Origin: Artemia franciscana
Taxonomy: Eukaryota > Arthropoda > Branchiopoda > Anostraca > Artemiidae
Direction: 5' to 3'
Assembly: GCF_032884065.1 (NCBI RefSeq)
Contig: NC_088866.1
Location: 46,749,346-46,813,345 of the forward strand
DNA: 64,000 nucleotides
Of the stretch, positions 38,340 through 50,792 are shown piece after piece; position 1 is the first letter of the stretch; every line of letters begins with the position of its first letter. Below the pieces are notes generated by a model. It was not told the origin of the DNA. It saw nothing but the letters and a program-made list of their open reading frames with translations, and made no database searches. A program made the position numbers and the translations under genes.

Positions 38340-41300
38340 TAGTAACAGCATGCTGTAAAGTATTGTTGTTTCTTTACAGTATTTGTTGTTTTCTTTACTG
38401 TTTATACTAATTTGTTGTTGTATTTGTTGTTGTATTTGTTTCTGTATTTGTTGTTTCTTAATTCTGTATTTGTTGTTTCTTTACTGTTTATACTAAAATC
38501 ACCTAACACTACTGTATGACCTTTGTCACATGGGTTGACAAGTCGCTTATGCAGTTATTGAGTGTATTAATGTGCCTGTGGTTTGGTGTTTAAATGCAGA
38601 ATCAACAACAATGAATATGAAATATGAAATTTGTCTCTTGCGGATGCTCTATTGTAACCTTTATTGTCTCAATGCTGTTACACCTGTAGTTTTTGACTTT
38701 ATACAGATTTGAGTTCAGGGTTTCAGATACGTATATGGCAGAACCATACAGGTAGTTGACGGAGTAATCCTTTATAAATCGTTTGGAACCTGGTATAGTA
38801 AGTGTTTCACTGTTTGTTGAAGGTCCAAGTCGTGATTCCGAAAAAAAAAGTAAGTCTACCTCAATAGGTCTGGGGTGTGCTTTTAAGTCTTCGATATATC
38901 TTCAAAGCAATCCAACATTTTGATAAATAACTTTTAAGTTTATATGGTCGAATTTGTGTATTGGGTCAGTGAAAGGTACCTGTCGTGGTCTTTTCATCTC
39001 TTCTTGTACATCTGGATATGCTGATATCTTTCCTTCAATGAGTTGAACTATCTTCAAACCTTGGAGTGATTTGGCTCTACTTATGGCGACATAATAATTG
39101 TGAGGAAATGCTCTTGAACCTTTTAGGTCTATTCGCTACTTCTTTTAAGGTGTCTCCCAGCGCTTTGTGTACGGGTTTGGCAGAGGATGGTCGCAAAGGG
39201 AATTGGAATATTTCTATGTCAGTTCCTTCTTTTTTCGTTATTCTAAACATCCTTACTGTTAGGAAAATTGGAGTCCAGTTTCTGAGTTCTTCATTTGGAA
39301 ACCTACTTTTGAAGTTGTAGATAGTAATTTTACCAGCATTTTATTGTTAAGTAGGATCCAGATAATATTGTCGCTGAGAGCTTGTACAGTTCCTTCTGAT
39401 CCATTGGCGAGATGATTGGTAGCTTCTATGTTTACGGTCAATTCTACACGGTCCTTAACAGTGAGTCTTGGATAAAATGGTAAGCATTGTGTCTCCCTAA
39501 GTGGTAGATGTTTGGACTTTTCGAGAAGATATTGTTTAACATATTGGACGACATCATCTTTTACGGAATCTTTTGCGGTATATTGTTTCTTCTCTGTTGT
39601 TAAGTTTTGATGCGCTACTGCATTGAACTTGTCTACCGAAGTGTTGGACATGAAAAGACGTTGAACCATCAATGGTGCTCTAGTGACCTTACTAGTTTGA
39701 AACGGTTGAATGTCTGCTTCTTCTTCTTTTTTGTCTTCTTTTTATCTCATAATTTCATCAAGTTCAAATCATAATTACGTTATCTTGCCAGAAATTAGGG
39801 AGGAGAGCTTTGTGTGGGCTAGTAGGAGGTTGGAATGGATAACGTTCTGCTACAGGTCGTACCTGGTACAGGTCTCCGAAGAAGAGAATTGATACTCCTC
39901 CAAAGTCTTGTTGAGTCCCCATGATTTGTTTTAGTCTACGATTTGTCATTTCGACTATGTTCGTTCCTACCATAGATACTTCGTCAATAATTAAAATTTT
40001 CAATTTTATCAATTCTACTCTTTGCTGATTTAGCTTATCAGCTGTCAAATCTTTGAAGTTTTTCATTCCTTGACTTACTGGTAGACTTAGTGCGTAGTGT
40101 AAAGTTGTTCCTCTGATATCGCATGCAGCTTTACCTGTTGGTGCACACAGTAGTATAGTAGTATATATAGTATATAGTATAGTATATAGTATAGTATATA
40201 GTATATATATAGTATAGTAGTAGCAGTACACGGTAGTATACGGATTATAAGCAGTTGCTGAAATATTGCATTTAGTACTTGAGTCTTACCGGTTACAGCG
40301 TCTCCGGTTATGAAAATGTAGTATGGCTTTTCTTCGTTTCTTGACAGATGCGAAATTGCATCAAAGACGAATCTTAGTTTCAAATTTCGTTGGCGAACTA
40401 AAGTTAAGAATTCGGTATTGTTCATTTGAGTGATGCGTGATAGTTTTGCTTCTGAATTACTTATTGATTTGTCAAGATTCATTCCGATATCGCTGATAAA
40501 TCCAGGCATGTCTTGGTTATTTTGGGTAGCATCATATGCGTCTTCGTGTTGCACGGATATGGCCACTTCCCCCATTCGGTCTTTTTCGTCTATGTCCTCC
40601 TCGTCAATGTGAAAATTGTCAATTTCAGTGGTAGCATCGTTTTCAAAATAAGTTTTGATGTTGTAGATTGCTGCTGAATTTAGGTGGTATGCCAATTTAT
40701 AAGATGTTGCATTTTTCATCAGATGATCTTCTTTTCGCCAATACGTGTACAGTAGGAGTAATTCACGGTAGTGATTTTCTTCGCCATTTTGTTTGGTAAA
40801 TGTCACATATGCAATAATTTTTTATTTGTTTCTCAGTCTTAAAGTTGTTTTACCAGATATAATATTGATAATATTATGCTTTCTTAGTTACATAATGTTG
40901 GGTGTATCTATTGACCGTGTGTAGTCTTCGCTATCGGATGGGCTAGAATCTTCGGACTTTGATTCATTACAGTGATTAGGCTTATTCGGCTTGTTCACAA
41001 TATCTATAAAACCTGAAAATTCAGCTAGTGAAAGCGATTCTAGTATAGCTGGTTGTTTTTCATATTAGTAAAAATACTGTTGAAGAATAGTTGATCTGAA
41101 TCTTTGGGAAGCTTTTTTATGCTATCCATGTCTTTGAGTAGGAAACAGCGATCTTATTTCTTTGCTGTGTTCAAAATATGAAGAACCGACTGGTGTTCCT
41201 CATAAGAAATCCAAGAACCCTGAAATACCATGAAGAACCATGAATACCATGTTGCTTCTTGGACGCTCAGCTCTGAATGGTTAAGCAAACATTTCCTAGT

Positions 41301-43381
41301 TTTCGAATGGACTCTTTAATACCTACATATATAGGTATATATACCTTCTCTTGCTTCTTTCTCTGCTTGCGACATATGTATGCTTAAGCTCCTTTGGCTT
41401 TTTAGTATGTAGGCGGTGATATATGCTGCGCAAGCATATGGATTGAGTACGAATTGAAGATCATGATTTAATTTAATTGCTTTCAGCAATGTAGTAATAT
41501 ATCTGTTTACTCTGATTTCTGCGGCAGATTGTTTTAAGAATATCTTCTCTGTTTTCAAGCTTGTTCCTATAGCTCTGATGTACGTTTCTTTGTTGGTGTT
41601 TAAAATAGCTAGAAAGGCTTCAAAAGTTATATCAGACCCAAGATTCGAATTTTTTAGTATTTTTTTTTAATTTTTTCCATAATTTTAGATATTCTAGCTT
41701 CTGTTCGAATGTTTCTTGGCCTTCTTCAAATAGTTTTAAGATGTGTGTTCGACTCATTGGAGGTATAGTGAAGTGAAATCTACATTCACTCATTGTTCCT
41801 TTTTTCAGCCCGATTCAAAATGTCTGTGTATCTGCAAATAGGTGAGATCATCTTGATTGTTGGAGCTGGAAATATTGCAGGATGTGTATTGGTCTATGTG
41901 ATTTGCTAACTCTTGTTGATTTTCACTGCTTAGTTTCGGTGCATCTTTGACCCATATAAACATATAAGTACGTGGAGATCCTCTTTGTTGAAATTCTACT
42001 CGAAAAAAATAGACTGTGCATCCTAGTATATCTTTTTTCTGTTAAAGATTTGAGACGTAAGCGTTCACGATATGGTGAAACTGTCTGGTACAAGTAACAG
42101 GGTCATTGCGTACTAACCTGCACTTTTCTTCCTTAGCTAGAGCTTCAACGTCTTCTTCGGCATAATTTTTTTGCATCGACTGTAAGATCCAGAATTTTGA
42201 GTAGGAAATTCCACCTTGTTCAAGCGCAAGATACAGAATGAAACCAAGTCGGGATACCTAACCTTTATAACATAGCAAGCAAATCTTTCTTGGCTGCTTT
42301 CCAATATACGGCTGTTGTTCTGACGTCTTTGAATGTTTTGTAACCTTCGTCTAAGTTCATAAGTCTCTGAACATAGGTTTCATTAGGAAAATCTCCATCC
42401 TTTAGATGTTTGTTCCGAATGTATTTGCGAAACACGGTCTGGCTCTTTTGTTGAATTTCTCTTATCATTTTTTTTTTTGGCGTGTTGTCTAAAGCGAGAA
42501 TGTATGTTGAGTATTTCCCATTTTACGAAATCCGCTTCGGCTACTCGTATTTTGGATGGTGTGCATTTGGTTTGTTTGCAATATAAGGTAGGAAAAAAGT
42601 TTATCTCGCAGTCTTTGTCATTGAAAAGATCTTGAGCTCTGCTTTGGGATCCTGTTGCTACGTATATTTTACCGAGGAAGCCTCTGGTGTCAGAGATTAA
42701 GAATGTATCAAAATTTCTAATCGATTTCTGTAGGTCTCCGATTTCTTCCCACGAAGAAGCATTCGGGTCGGACGGAACTTCTTCAGTATTAAAGTTACTG
42801 GTGTTTGAGATCTTTCGTTTGTGTTTTTTGTTGTATGGTGAATTGGTAATCGTAGAGATTCGTTCAATGATGTTGACCTTGAAGAGGTTAAACAAGTCTC
42901 TTCTTGTGATATCTCTTGGTCATCAGATAGAACAGAATCGGATTCGTTTACTGATATCGAAATATTTCGTTCTTTGTAGAGATCACTTGTTGATTACAGA
43001 TAATGTAATGCCTGTAAAAGCTTTTGTGGTCTGATATTTCAGTGTCGATAGTCGTAATTATATACTAATTTTCGTCTGAGTGAAACAAAAATTGATTGAC
43101 AATTATAAGTTGTCCTTGGAAGAGCTGTGACCTGTGATGTTTGCATGAAGATTTACGATATTTCCTCTCAATCCCTGTCGTCTCCCACGAGGAAGGGATC
43201 TAATTTGCATAAATAGGATATTTAAGGCAATTAATCTTTCTTCTATTGAATAAACAATTGATATGACAGGATCGATAGCGGAAATGGCCATTCCATTTAG
43301 AATTGATAATGGAGAAATCTTATTTCTTTTTATGTACTTTAAATAATGACGAAGACCATATTGCCTTTCCATAATACAAAT
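38340..43381 (-). pseudogene. Helentron-like element: Rep, Pif1-type helicase and endonuclease, decayed
   Basis: Minus-strand order: an N-terminal domain seen in Helitron proteins (about 43120-43370, EERLIALNILFMQIRSLPRG); 42383-42895 with EINFFPTLYC; a Rep upstream region with NDPVTCTRQFHHIVNAYVSN (about 42050-42120); the would-be HUH block QQRGSPRTYMFIWVKDAP (about 41930-41990) with Arg and Tyr in place of the two His; IPPMSRTHILKLFEEG; and the tyrosine region YACAAYITAYILKSQRSLS (about 41380-41440). The helicase has GDAVTGKT (40282-40305), LCAPTGKAA (about 40120), LIIDEVSMV (39970-39996) and FFGDLYQ (39863-39884), with a tail at about 39000-39670. Beyond it, at 38490-38960, is an AP-endonuclease-like stretch (VDLLFFSESRLGPSTNS, then VLGDFSIN). 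Rep-helicase-endonuclease fusion is the Helentron/Helitron2 plan. No element ends found; the left end runs into the Penelope repeat and the right end is fused to a second Penelope family. Confidence 0.82.
40149..40225. repeat. TATAG-type microsatellite inside the helicase
   Basis: Units of AGTATA and AGTATATAT inserted between the Walker A block and LCAPTGKAA, disrupting the helicase reading frame. Confidence 0.85.
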
Positions 43382-43576
43382 ACAGAATAGAGAATACCGA
43401 AGACTTTTTTTTCCCAAGACAGCGAATGAACGAAACCTATTTGAATATTTCGGCCCTATATCTAAGGGCCGTCTTCAGCAAAGAAAATAATAATCTACAA
43501 TGACACACTTACAATAGAAGTTCTTTGTTAAAAATTCATTTTTTAAAATAGCCTAGGCATCATTACTTCGTAGCGA
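43382..43576 (-). repeat. Inverted pseudo-LTR piece of Penelope family 2
   Basis: Reverse complement of about 48130-48340. Joined at its inner side to the Helentron sequence within the phrase CTGTATTTGT, and interrupted at 43577 by PER copy E; it resumes at 45040-45205. Confidence 0.8.
43436..43486 (-). ncRNA. Hammerhead-like motif of Penelope family 2
   Basis: Minus strand: TTTCTTTG, CTGAAGA, C, GGCCCT-TAGATAT-AGGGCC, GAAAT, ATT, CAAATAGG. Core CUGANGA and GAAA intact, helix II six perfect pairs, helix I UUUG/CAAA. Same layout as family 1 with different helix I letters. Confidence 0.65.
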
Positions 43577-45039
43577 ATTAAATAAAAAAAAACAAGTTCT
43601 TTTAACTGCAAGTAAAAATTGACATTAGAACTTAAAACGAACAGATATTACTCCGCATATGAAAGAGGCTGTCCCCTCCGCAACGCCTCGCTCTTTACGC
43701 TAAAGTTTGACTCTGTCACAACTCCACTTTTTAAAACGATGAAAAAAACTTTAGCATAAAGAGCGAGGCGTCGTGGAGGGGACAACCTCTTTCGTATACG
43801 GAGTAATTGCTGTTCTGTTTAAGTTTTAATATCATTTCTTATTTGCAGTTAAAAAAAACTTGCTTCTTTATTTAATTTCTGAACGTTTTTGAATTAATGC
43901 ATATTTTGATTTTGGCTCACCGCACATGAATAATTAAACCCAAATTTGCATATTAATTTTTTTTTGCTAAATAGCTCTCTCATAGTATTAATCGGATGAT
44001 TTTGATAAAAAAAAGGGTTGGGGGAGGAGGCCTGGCTGCCCTCCAATTTTTGGTTACTTAAAAATGCAGCTAGATATTTTTATCTTTTGTACGAACGTTT
44101 TTGTTAGTAATAAACATACGTACCTTACGAATTAACTTACGTAACGAACTTCTATATTTGTTTATATTTATTACGTATATGAAGGGGGGTTTGTCCCCTC
44201 TTCAATACCTCGCTCTTTACACTAAAGCTTGAATTTTATCAAAAATCTTTAAGAATGACAAAGGCCGCACACAAAGGCCTGAATCACAAAGGCTGTAAAA
44301 TAAATAACCAAAAATACTGTAGCGTAAAGAGTAAGGTATTGTGGAGGAGACGAACCCCTTTGTATACGTAATATTTTATGTTCGTTTTAAGTTTTAATGC
44401 TACTCATTACTTCCAGGTGAAATTTTTTTTATTTATTTTCTCATTATTATTTTTAAATAATACTAGACAATCCTGTACCCCCTTCATGGAAATCATCTTC
44501 CCTCATGATGAATTCCTCCATGGAAAAATCCTCCCACGTAACCCCTCCCCCGATCCACCCCCCCCCCCCCCAACGCGACAAAGTCCCCCTGAAAACGTCT
44601 GTACACTTCATAATAACCATTACTATATGTAAACGATGGTCAAAGTTTGTAACTTGCAGCCCCTGCCCCTGGGACTTCGGGCAATTAAGTCATTCCCAAA
44701 GACATAGTTATTAGGTATTCGACTAATTTGAACAGAATGGCTTTCTCAAAATGTTGATCTGGTGATTTTAGGGAAAAAATGTGCGCGGGAGGGAGCCTAG
44801 GTGCCCTCCAGTTTTTTGGTCATTTAAAAAGAGGGGTGATTTTGTTAAGGTTCCATGACTTCTCAGGCTCGTAACATTTGATGGGTAATACTAAACTTGA
44901 TGAAACACATATATTTAAAATCAGCATTAAAATTCAATTCTTTTGATGTAACTATTGGTATCAAAATCTGTTTTTTAGAGTTTCGGTTACTATTGAGCCG
45001 GGTCGCTCCTTACTACAGTTCGTTACTATGAACTGTTTG
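43577..45039 (-). repeat. PER repeat, copy E (internally deleted)
   Basis: The fold-back at 43577-43875 has arms GAGGCTGTCCCCTCCGCAAC and matching GTCGTGGAGGGGACAACCTC. The end palindrome at 45018-45037 reads CAGTTCGTTACTATGAACTG. A deletion of about 250 bp lies near 44835. Inserted into the inverted pseudo-LTR of Penelope family 2. Confidence 0.87.
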
Positions 45040-45975
45040 CAAGTTCAGCCAAGACTGTGTGATAAAATCTAACATTTTACAAGCTAAAAAGGTTCATTCA
45101 TTTTATAAACTGTATTTATTAAATGTTTGAATAATTTCTTTTTGCAATGTTTGCCTTCTCTGCAGCTAATCTTGTAATTCTTTTGGAATTGGTATTTTCA
45201 ATAATTAATTCTGTGTGCATAGGGTTCATGGAAGACGCAATTTTAGTTTAGAATTATGGCGAAAGTGAACTTAAAGGTTTTCTAGAACATTTAAATACTT
45301 ACGATTTAAACCTGGAATTCACTCTAGAGACCGAAACAGATGGAAAAATACCTTTTCTAGATGTATTGATAATACGTAGTGAGAATAAACTTGATTTACG
45401 GTTTACAGAAAACCTACACATAATAATAGATACCTTCATTTCAAATCTAACCATCCTCCACAGGTTAAAAGAGGCGTGGTAATATCTCTTGTGGGTAGAG
45501 TACTTAATATCTGTTCAGAGCCGTATATTAAAAAAAGAATTAAATTTTATTACAGACATACTTTTTGGCAATGGGTCAATTTCTTTCATAAATATTGTTA
45601 TTGCTCAGAGATTAAAGATACATTCTCCTAAAGCCTTAAATACCACACCAGTAAACGATTCGAAAAAACCCACAAGTACGATTTACCTACCTTATATTCC
45701 GAAAATTACTTCAAAACTGAAAAAAGTTTGTTAAGAATATAATTTACGTGTTGTCTTCACAAGTAATTTAAGTATAATGAATCTTCTCAATTCTGGTAAG
45801 GATAAAACTCCAGTTACTCGTCTAAGAGGGGTGTATCAAATACCACGTAGGTGTGGAAATTATTGCGTTGGTCGAACCCACCAAAATGTAGGAACAAGAT
45901 TACAGCAACACATAGAAAGTATTGAAAAAGCATAAAAATCTAAAATTAGCTCCACATCTTTCGATTCAGCTTTAA

Positions 45976-47728
45976 ATTAAATAAAAAAAAACAAGTTTTT
46001 TTAAATGAAAGTAAGGAGTGACATTAAAACTTAAAACGAACAGAAATTACTCCGTATATGAAAGGGGCTTTTCCTCCTCGACACCCCGCTCCTTACGCTA
46101 AAGTTTTTTATTGTTTTAAAAAGTAGAGTTGCGAGAAAGAATCAAACTTTAGCGCAAGGAGCGGGGTGTCGAGGAGGAAAAGCCCCTTTCATATACCGAG
46201 TAATTTCTGTTCGTTTTAAGTTTTAATGTCGCTCCTTACTTTCATTTAAAAAAACTTGTTTTTTTTATTTAATTTCCGAAAGTTTTTTAATTAATGCATG
46301 ACTGATTTTGGCTCTCCGTACATAAATTATTAAAATGAAATTTGCATATTAATTCTTTTTTTGGCTAAATGGCTTTCTCTTAGTTTTGATCAGACGATTT
46401 TGAGAAATAAGGGGTGGGGAAGGAGGTCTTGTTGCCCTCCAATTTTTCGGTTACTTAAAAATGCAACTAGATCTTTTATTTTTAACGAACGTTTTTATTA
46501 GTAAAAAAAAATACATAACTTAAGAATTAACTTACGTAACAAACTTTTATATTCTTATATTTTTGATTATATATATGAGGGGGTTGGTCCCCTCGTTAAT
46601 ACCTCGCTCTTCACACTAAATCTTGTTTTATCCCAATTCTTTAAGAATGACCCCTGAATCAGAAAGGCCGTAGAATAAATAGTTGAAATTATTTAAACAA
46701 ATTTTAGTATAAAGAGTGAAGTGTTTATCTCCTCCTAAATACCTCGCTCTTTATGCTAAAGTATTTTTAGAACCCCTCATATGCGTAATAATCTCTGTTC
46801 CTTTTTAAGTTTTAGTGCTTCTCCTTACTTTCAATTGAAAAAACTTTTTCATGTTTATATTTTCATTGTTTTTTTTTTATAGTAATGCTAGAAAGTCCTG
46901 CGCCCTTTTCATTGAATTTCTCTTCCCCCATGAAATATTCCTCCAAGGAAAGATCCTCCCATATAGCCCCCTCCCCTGAACCCCACACCCAAACCAAAAA
47001 AATCCCACTGACAACGTCGGTACACTTCCCAGTAACCATTACTGTATGTAAACATTAGTCAAAGTTTGTAACTTGCAGCCCCTCCCCCAGGGACTGTGGG
47101 GGGTAAGTCATCCCCAAAGACATAGTTATTATGGTTTTCGACTATGCGGAACAAAATGGCTATCTCAAAATTTTGATCCGTTGACTTTGGGAAAAAAATG
47201 AGCGTGGGAGGGGGCCTAGGTGCCCTCCAATTTTTTTGGTCACTTAAAAAGGGCACTAGAACTTTTCATTTCCGTTAGAATGAGCCCTCTTGCAACACTC
47301 TAGGACCACTTGGTCGATACGATGACCCCTGGAAAAAAAAAAAAAAAAACAAAACAAAAAACAAATAAACACGCACCCGTGATTTGTCTTCTGGCAAAAA
47401 ATGCGAAATTCCACATTTTTGTAGATTGGACCTTGAAATTTTTTCTATAGGGTTCTCTGATACGCTGAATGCGATGGTGTAATTTTCGTTAAGATCCTAT
47501 GACTTTTAGGGGGTGTTACCCCCTATTTTCCAAAATAAGGCAAATTTTCTCAGGCTCCTAACTTTTGATGACAATAACTAAACTTGATGAAACTTATATA
47601 TTTGAAATCAGCATAAAAATCCGATTCTTTTGATATATCTTTTAGCATCGAAATTCCGTTTTTTAGAGTTTCGTTTACTATTGAGCCGGGTCGCTCCTTA
47701 CTACAGTTCGTTACCACGAACTGTTTGA
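45976..47728 (-). repeat. PER repeat, copy F (complete)
   Basis: Splits the endonuclease frame of Penelope family 2. The fold-back arms carry a paired change relative to other copies: CTCCTTACGCTAAAG on one side and CTTTAGCGCAAGGAG on the other. An extra internal hairpin lies at about 46695-46775. The end palindrome is at about 47705-47724 followed by TTTGA. Confidence 0.9.
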
Positions 47729-48205
47729 CAATCGTATTTTTCAAAATCCAAACCATTATGTTCTATTTGACGAAACAATTCTAATTCGCAATGACCTAGG
47801 AATCAAACAAACTGTCCGCAGGGCAATCACTATCAAACGAAACTTAAATAATAATGCATCCCTAAATAGAGACTTGGGTGAATACACACTCAACCTTATG
47901 CATACAAAATTAATTATAAAAAATAATCTAATTCAAAATAAAAAAAAGGAAGGAATAAAAACAAGCCCAATCCCAAAAGAACTAAAACATTAGCTGCAGA
48001 GAAGGCAAACATTGCAATAAGAAATTATTCAAATTTGTAATAAATACAGTTAGTGAAATGAATGAACCTTTTTAGCTTGTAAAATGTTAGCTTTTATCAC
48101 ACAGTCTTGGCTGAACCTTTCGTTAAGAAGTAACGATGCCTAATCTATTATAAAAATGGATTTTTAACCGAGAACTTTTATTGTAAGTGTGTATTATTTA
48201 TTATT

Positions 48206-48255
48206 TTTCTTTGCTGGACACGACCCTTAGACACAGGGCCGAAATATTCAAATAG
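48206..48255 (+). ncRNA. Hammerhead-like motif of Penelope family 2, decayed
   Basis: TTTCTTTG, CTGGACA (core damaged), C, GACCCT-TAGACAC-AGGGCC, GAAAT, ATT, CAAATAGG. Probably inactive. Confidence 0.5.
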
Positions 48256-48401
48256 GTTTTGTTCACTTACTGTCTTGGGAAAAAAAGTCATTATTCTCTC
48301 TTCTGTATTTGTTTTATGTACTTCGCACAGATGAGGCACACCCACGTATTCTCTTTTATTTCTCCAAATGCTGTTACGTCTAGAGAAGTTTCCTTTTGAG
48401 A

Positions 48402-50126
48402 ATTAAATAAAAAAAACAAGTTTTTTTAACTGAAAGTAAGGAGCGACATTAAAACTTAAAACGAACAGAAATAACTTCGTATATGGAAGAGGCTGCTTCC
48501 TCATCAACGCCCCGCTCTTTACGCTAAAGTTTGACTCTTTCTCTCAATTCTTCTTTTTAAAACAGTAAAAAACTTTAGCGTAAAGAGCGGGGCGTTGATG
48601 AGGAAGCAGCCTCTTTCATATACGAAGTAATTTCTGTTCGTTTTAAGTTTTAATGTCGCTCCTTACTTTCAGTTAAAAAAACTTGTTTTTTTTATTTAAT
48701 TTCTGAACGTTTTTGAATCAATGCATGTTTTGATTTTGGCTCTCCGCAGAGGAATAATCAAAACGAAATTTGCATATTTTTTTTTTTGGCTCAATGGCTT
48801 TCTCATAATTTTGATCGAATGATTTTGAGAAAAAAAGAGCGGGGGACGAAGCCTAGTTGCCCCCCGATTTTTTGGTTAATTAAAAAGGCAACTAGAATTT
48901 TTAATTTTTTACGAATCTTTTTATTGGTAAAAGATTTACGTAACTTATAAATTAGCTTACGTAAAGAACTTTTGTATTCTCATGTTTTTATTACATATAT
49001 GAGGGGATTCGCCCCATCGTCAGTACCTCGCTCTTTACACTAAAGCTTAAATTTTATCCCAATTCATTAAGAATGACCCCCTGAATCACAAAAGCCATAG
49101 AATAAGTAGTTGAAATTACTGAAAATACTTTAGCGTAAAGAGCGAGGTATTAGAAGGAGGTGAGCCCCTCATATGGGTAATAATTTCTGTTTGTTTTAAG
49201 TTTTATTGCTGTTCCTTACTTCCAGCTGAAAAAACTTTTTCACTTTTATTTTTAATTATTTTTTTTTAAATAATGCTAGTAAATCCTGCTCTCCCTTCAT
49301 GGAAATTTTCTTCTCCCATTACAAATTCTCGAAGGAAAGTTCCCCCAGCATATCCCCCTCTTCTCAACCCCTCCCCCAAACCAAAAAAATCCTCCTGAAA
49401 ACGCCTGTATACTTCCCAATAACCATTACTATATGTAAGCACAGGTCAAAGTTTGTAACTTGTTGCCCCTCCCACGGGGACTGTGGGGGAGTAAGTCGTC
49501 CCCAAGGACATAGTTATAAGGTTTTTCGACTACGCTGAATAAAATGGCTATCTCAGAATTTTGATCCGTTGACTTTGGGAAAATAATTAGCGTGGGAGGG
49601 GGCCTAGGTGCCCTCCAATTTTTTTGGTCACTTAAAAAGGGCACTAGAACTTTTCATTTCCGTTAGGATGAGCCCTCTTGCAACATTCTAGGACAACTGG
49701 GTCGATACGATCACCCCTGGGGAAAAAAAACAAAAACAAAAAAACAAAAAAACAGAAAAACAAATAAACACGCATCCGTGATCTGCCTTCTGGCAAAAAA
49801 TGCAAAATTCCACATTTTTGTAGATAGGAGCTCGAAACTTCTACAGTAGGGTTCTCTGATACGCTAAATCTGATGGTGTGATTTTCGTTAAGATTCTATG
49901 ACTTTTAGGGGGCGTTTCCCCCTATTTTCTAAAATAACGCAAATTTTCTCAGGCTCGTAACTTTTGATGGGTAAGACTAAACTTGATGAAACTTATATAT
50001 TTAAGCCAGCATTAAAATGCGATTCTTTTGATGTAGCTATTGGTATCAAAATTCCATTTTTTAGAGTTTTGGTTACTATTGATCCGGGTCGCTCCTTACT
50101 ACAGTTCGTTACCACGAACTGTTTGA
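48402..50126 (-). repeat. PER repeat, copy G (complete, with known empty site)
   Basis: Fold-back arms GAGGCTGCTTCCTCATCAAC and GTTGATGAGGAAGCAGCCTC are exact complements. The end palindrome is at about 50102-50121. The uninterrupted target exists at about 52333-52360: the left flank CCTTTTGAGAA and right flank TAT.ATTATGAAAAATATG are contiguous there, with no bases duplicated. Confidence 0.92.
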
Positions 50127-50792
50127 TATGATTATGAAAAATATGTTTTTGAAGAATAGGTAATAGCTTCGTTGTGTTGACACGATAGGAGAGTTACGTA
50201 CAAGACTTGCAGACAAAAGCTGGGCCAGACTCTTTGAGTGTGAGGAATTTTTGACTTTGTTCGTCCCTTTGCAGAGTTTTCTTTTGTTGCTTTTCTATCC
50301 TGCTTGTTTCTTTCTCTTTTTGTCGAAATTTTACATCTTGTTTTTTTTTCTCTTTTTCAGCTCTATTTGCTCGTCTTTCCTTTTGTCTGAATTCCGTCCC
50401 TTGCCGTTTTCGTTCCTCTTCTATCCGTCCGTTTCTTTTTCTTTTTGACGGAATTCCATATCTTGGTATTCCTTTTCTATTTTTCAGCTCTATCGGCATG
50501 AATTTCTTTTTTCTGTATTCAGTCTCTTAATGTTTTCGTTCCTTTGCTTGTCTATCTGTTTGTCTTCCTTTTTCTCAGAATTGTATATCCTAGCGTTCCT
50601 TTATTTATCGGTTCTATCCTCTTGTTTTTTCTTTGCTCGGAAATGAATATCCTGAAGTTCTTTTTTTTGCTCTATCTTCTTGACTTTTCTTTTCCTTCAA
50701 TTCTGTCTTCGCATGTTCTTTCCTTTCCTTGTCTATCTGTTTTTCTCTCTCCTTCTCTGAAGTCAATGCATTCACGTTTTGATACTTTGCTT
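50127..50792 (-). pseudogene. Fragment encoding a Lys/Glu/Arg-rich repeat protein, copy 1
   Basis: Minus strand, 50194-50499 and continuing toward 50790 through stops: about 28-residue charged repeats (FRQKERRANRAEKEKKKQ, then FRQKEKETSRIEKQQKK), ending SGPAFVCKSCT. The basic repeats followed by a C..C motif resemble N-terminal regions of some arthropod Helitron proteins; that is inference. The plus strand appears as a pyrimidine-rich tract. Nearly identical to 52340-53016. Confidence 0.5.

Larger units (their letters stand above)
45040..48401 (+). mobile_element. Penelope-like element, family 2 (5'-truncated, interrupted)
   Basis: 45040-45205 is an inverted piece matching 47985-48120, the kind of inverted 5' remnant common in Penelope insertions. 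Plus-strand coding starts at about 45245 with the C-terminal RT block (LKGFLEHLNTYDLNLEFTL, KIPFLDVLI), then KTHKYDLPTLYSENYFKTE (about 45666), and the GIY-YIG endonuclease block GVYQIPRRCGNYCVGRTHQN (about 45830). PER copy F interrupts it at 45976-47728. Coding resumes with NPNHYVLFDETILIRNDLGI and LNRDLGEYTLN to about 47920. A non-coding tail and pseudo-LTR run to 48401, where PER copy G is inserted. Confidence 0.85.
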
